Below are positions 62,637-64,000 of a stretch of 64,000 nucleotides of DNA, piece by piece. Within the stretch, counting starts at the first letter, position 1. Each line of letters begins with the position of its first letter. The stretch is taken from positions 5,766,001 through 5,830,000 of the forward strand of contig NZ_CP110636.1 in the NCBI RefSeq assembly GCF_026153355.1. The letters are read 5' to 3'. The stretch comes from Streptomyces endophytica (GTDB lineage: Bacteria > Actinomycetota > Actinomycetes > Streptomycetales > Streptomycetaceae). A model generated the notes under the pieces. That model was not told the origin of the DNA. It saw only the letters and a list, made by a program, of their open reading frames with translations, and searched no databases. The position numbers were made by a program, and so were the translations under genes.

Positions 62637-63385
62637 TCAGCCCGCCGGCTCGCCCAGGAACTCGCAGGTACGGCGCGGGTCCGCGTCCCCGGCGAGCTCC
62701 GTGCCGCAGAGGACCACCTCCGTCGCCCCGGCGTCCCGGTAGCGCCGCACCTCGGCCGCTACCGTCCGCTCGTCGCCGATCACGGCCACGTCGGCCGCCC
62801 CTTGCCGCCGGAGAGCCCGATGACCCGGGCGTAGGACGGGATCGGCTCGTAGCAGGCGAGCTGCTCGGTGAACGTCCGGCGCACCGCGTCGGCGTCGTCC
62901 GTGACCAGTCCGGGCACCAGCGCCACGATCCGGGGCGCTGGCCGACCGGCGGCCTCCGCCGCAGCGGTGACGGCCGGGACGATGTGCTCGGCCAGCGCGC
63001 GGGGCCCGGCGAGGTACGGCAGGACCCCGTCGGCCGGCTCGCCGCTCACCCGGAGGGCCCGCGGGCCCATCGCGGCGACGGGCGGCGGCACGCCCGCCTC
63101 GGCGCCCGGCACCCGTGCGGGGATCGGGGTGGCGGCGGTCAGCAGCTCGCCGCGGAAGTCGGCGCTGCCGGTCGCGGTCGGCTGGCGCAGCGCGGTGAGG
63201 AATTCCCGCAGCCGGGCTTCCGGCCGCTCGATCCCCGTCTTCGGACACCATCCGCTGGTGGTCTCCCGCGGCCGCCGCCTCCGCGGCGAGCCGCACGGTG
63301 GCGTCGATCCGGCTGCCGGGTCGGTCGCGTTGAGTGCCACTTCCACAGTCGTGTCAGCGGGAGCGAAAGGGAGTTGGCCGGTCAT
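62637..63385 (-). pseudogene. Luciferase-like (F420-type) monooxygenase gene, rearranged
   Basis: Leftward from 63385: VALNATDPAAG, then in another frame TVRLAAEAAAAG, then GIERPEARLREFLTALRQP, ARVPGAEAGVPPPVAAMGPRAL, GPRALAEHIVPAVTAAAEAAG and YARVIGLSGG, then after a lost C/G at 62798-62801 AADVAVIGDERTVAAEV to the stop at 62637. About 70 residues between AAEAAAAG and GIERPE are missing, replaced by some 37 bases that encode IPVFGHHPLVV on the other strand, the motif expected in the gap. So the gene suffered a deletion plus a local inversion. Not functional as read. Confidence 0.65.
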
Positions 63386-63466
63386 TCCGGTGCGGGCGTG
63401 ACGCTGCTTTGTCGGCTGTGTGAACTCCTTCTCTGCCCAGCCGGTGGGGTGACGTGTACCGGGGGC

Positions 63467-64000
63467 TCAGGCGGCGGCGGTCGAACCGGTCGGGCCCGTG
63501 CCCGGGCCGGCGGGGTCGCGGTGGATCGGGGTGTCGGAGCCGGTCAGCGGCCGGCCCGTACCGCCGCGCCGGGCCGCGACGATCTCGGCGGCGATGGACA
63601 GGGCGGTCTCCTCGGGCGTACGTGCACCGAGGTCGAGACCGATCGGGGAGCGCAGCCGGGCCCGCTCGCGGTCGGTGAGGCCGGCCTCGCGCAGTCTTCG
63701 GTCGCGGTCCTCGTGGGTGCGGCGGGACCCCATGGCGCCGACGAACGCGACCGGCAGCCGCAGCGCCACCTCCAGCAGCGGTATGTCGAACTTGGCGTCG
63801 TGGGTGAGCACGCACAGGGCCGTACGGCCGTCGGTGGCCGTGCGGCGGAGGTAGCGGTGCGGCCAGTCGACCACGATCTCGTCGGCCTCGGGGAAGCGGG
63901 CCCGGGTGGCGAAGACGGGGCGGGCGTCGCAGACGGTGACGTGGTAGCCGAGGAACTTGCCGGTACGCACCAGGGCCGCGGCGAAGTCCACCGCGCCGAA
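63467..64000 (-). CDS. XdhC-family protein, C-terminal part (gene runs off the right edge)
   Basis: Open from the window edge (reading F-G-A-V-D-F-A) to the stop at 63467; about 177 codons visible. LGYHVTVCDARPVFATRARF, ADEIVVDWPHRYL, ALCVLTHDAKFDIPLLEVAL, AFVGAMGSRRTHEDRDRRL and RLRSPIGLDLGARTPEETALSI are the XdhC C-terminal Rossmann domain, with GSRRTHEDR typical. XdhC inserts the sulfurated molybdenum cofactor into xanthine-dehydrogenase-type enzymes. The N-terminal domain lies outside the window. Confidence 0.92.
   Translation of the reverse strand, partial: FGAVDFAAALVRTGKFLGYHVTVCDARPVFATRARFPEADEIVVDWPHRYLRRTATDGRTALCVLTHDAKFDIPLLEVALRLPVAFVGAMGSRRTHEDRDRRLREAGLTDRERARLRSPIGLDLGARTPEETALSIAAEIVAARRGGTGRPLTGSDTPIHRDPAGPGTGPTGSTAAA

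Overview
The window is high-GC DNA with the signature of a Streptomyces-type actinobacterium. Codons are strongly G/C-ending at position 3, GTG and TTG starts are common, and it carries actinobacterial families (DUF2795, DUF5709, DUF6214, DUF6479, MmyB-type XRE regulators, SpoIIE/PP2C phosphatases, Asp23/Gls24). No rRNA, tRNA, CRISPR array or complete insertion sequence was seen. All names come from reading motifs by eye; no database search was run.

Layout. 0-12.3 kb is a stress and redox block: the tail of an MFS transporter, a baeRF/Rv2629-like protein, DUF2795 and DUF5709 proteins, a cysteine hydrolase, a stand-alone LigD 3'-phosphoesterase domain, a formate-dehydrogenase-like module (catalytic subunit, four-cluster ferredoxin, NrfD membrane subunit) joined to a type II NADH dehydrogenase, then the remnant of a ku gene and a HAD phosphatase. 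12.4-21 kb holds a small membrane protein, an SMP-30-like propeller, Asp23, a secreted phosphoesterase, the iron-uptake pair EfeO-EfeB, and a divergent XRE/SDR pair.

21-27 kb is an accessory island with visibly lower GC in its first part. Broken fragments of a Gfo/Idh/MocA gene are followed by a WXG100-type (type VII secreted) toxin with a C-terminal deaminase-like domain, a SUKH-type immunity gene, a second SUKH-like protein whose own C-terminus carries the same deaminase signature, and a P-loop NTPase with a WD40-like C-terminus. This is the most interesting part of the window.

27-47.9 kb is a mixed metabolic and regulatory stretch: TetR, DUF6214, FprA-type ferredoxin reductase, ArsR/Old Yellow Enzyme, BNR propeller, Ung, LURP-one-like protein, BadF-type kinase, CbiX-like protein, SnoaL-like protein, lactonase, FUSC exporter/AsnC, HAD, an orphan sugar-binding lipoprotein, PucR/lactate monooxygenase and a D-2-hydroxyacid dehydrogenase. 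48-64 kb holds an unusual dnaK-grpE pair without dnaJ behind a complex intergenic repeat, a PP2C phosphatase, an orphan double-glycine peptide precursor, acylphosphatase, DUF72, an alpha/beta hydrolase-P450 pair, an XRE/MFS pair, a GNAT enzyme, a large PAS-GAF-SpoIIE sensor phosphatase, a wrecked luciferase-like monooxygenase gene and the 5'-truncated (edge) gene for XdhC.

Caution on quality: at least eight otherwise well-conserved genes between 27.8 and 62.8 kb, including dnaK, are broken by an apparent loss of one base, most of them clearly in a short G or C run and all in the same direction. That pattern looks more like sequencing or assembly error than biology, so these genes are typed as pseudogenes 'as read' but may be intact in the organism.
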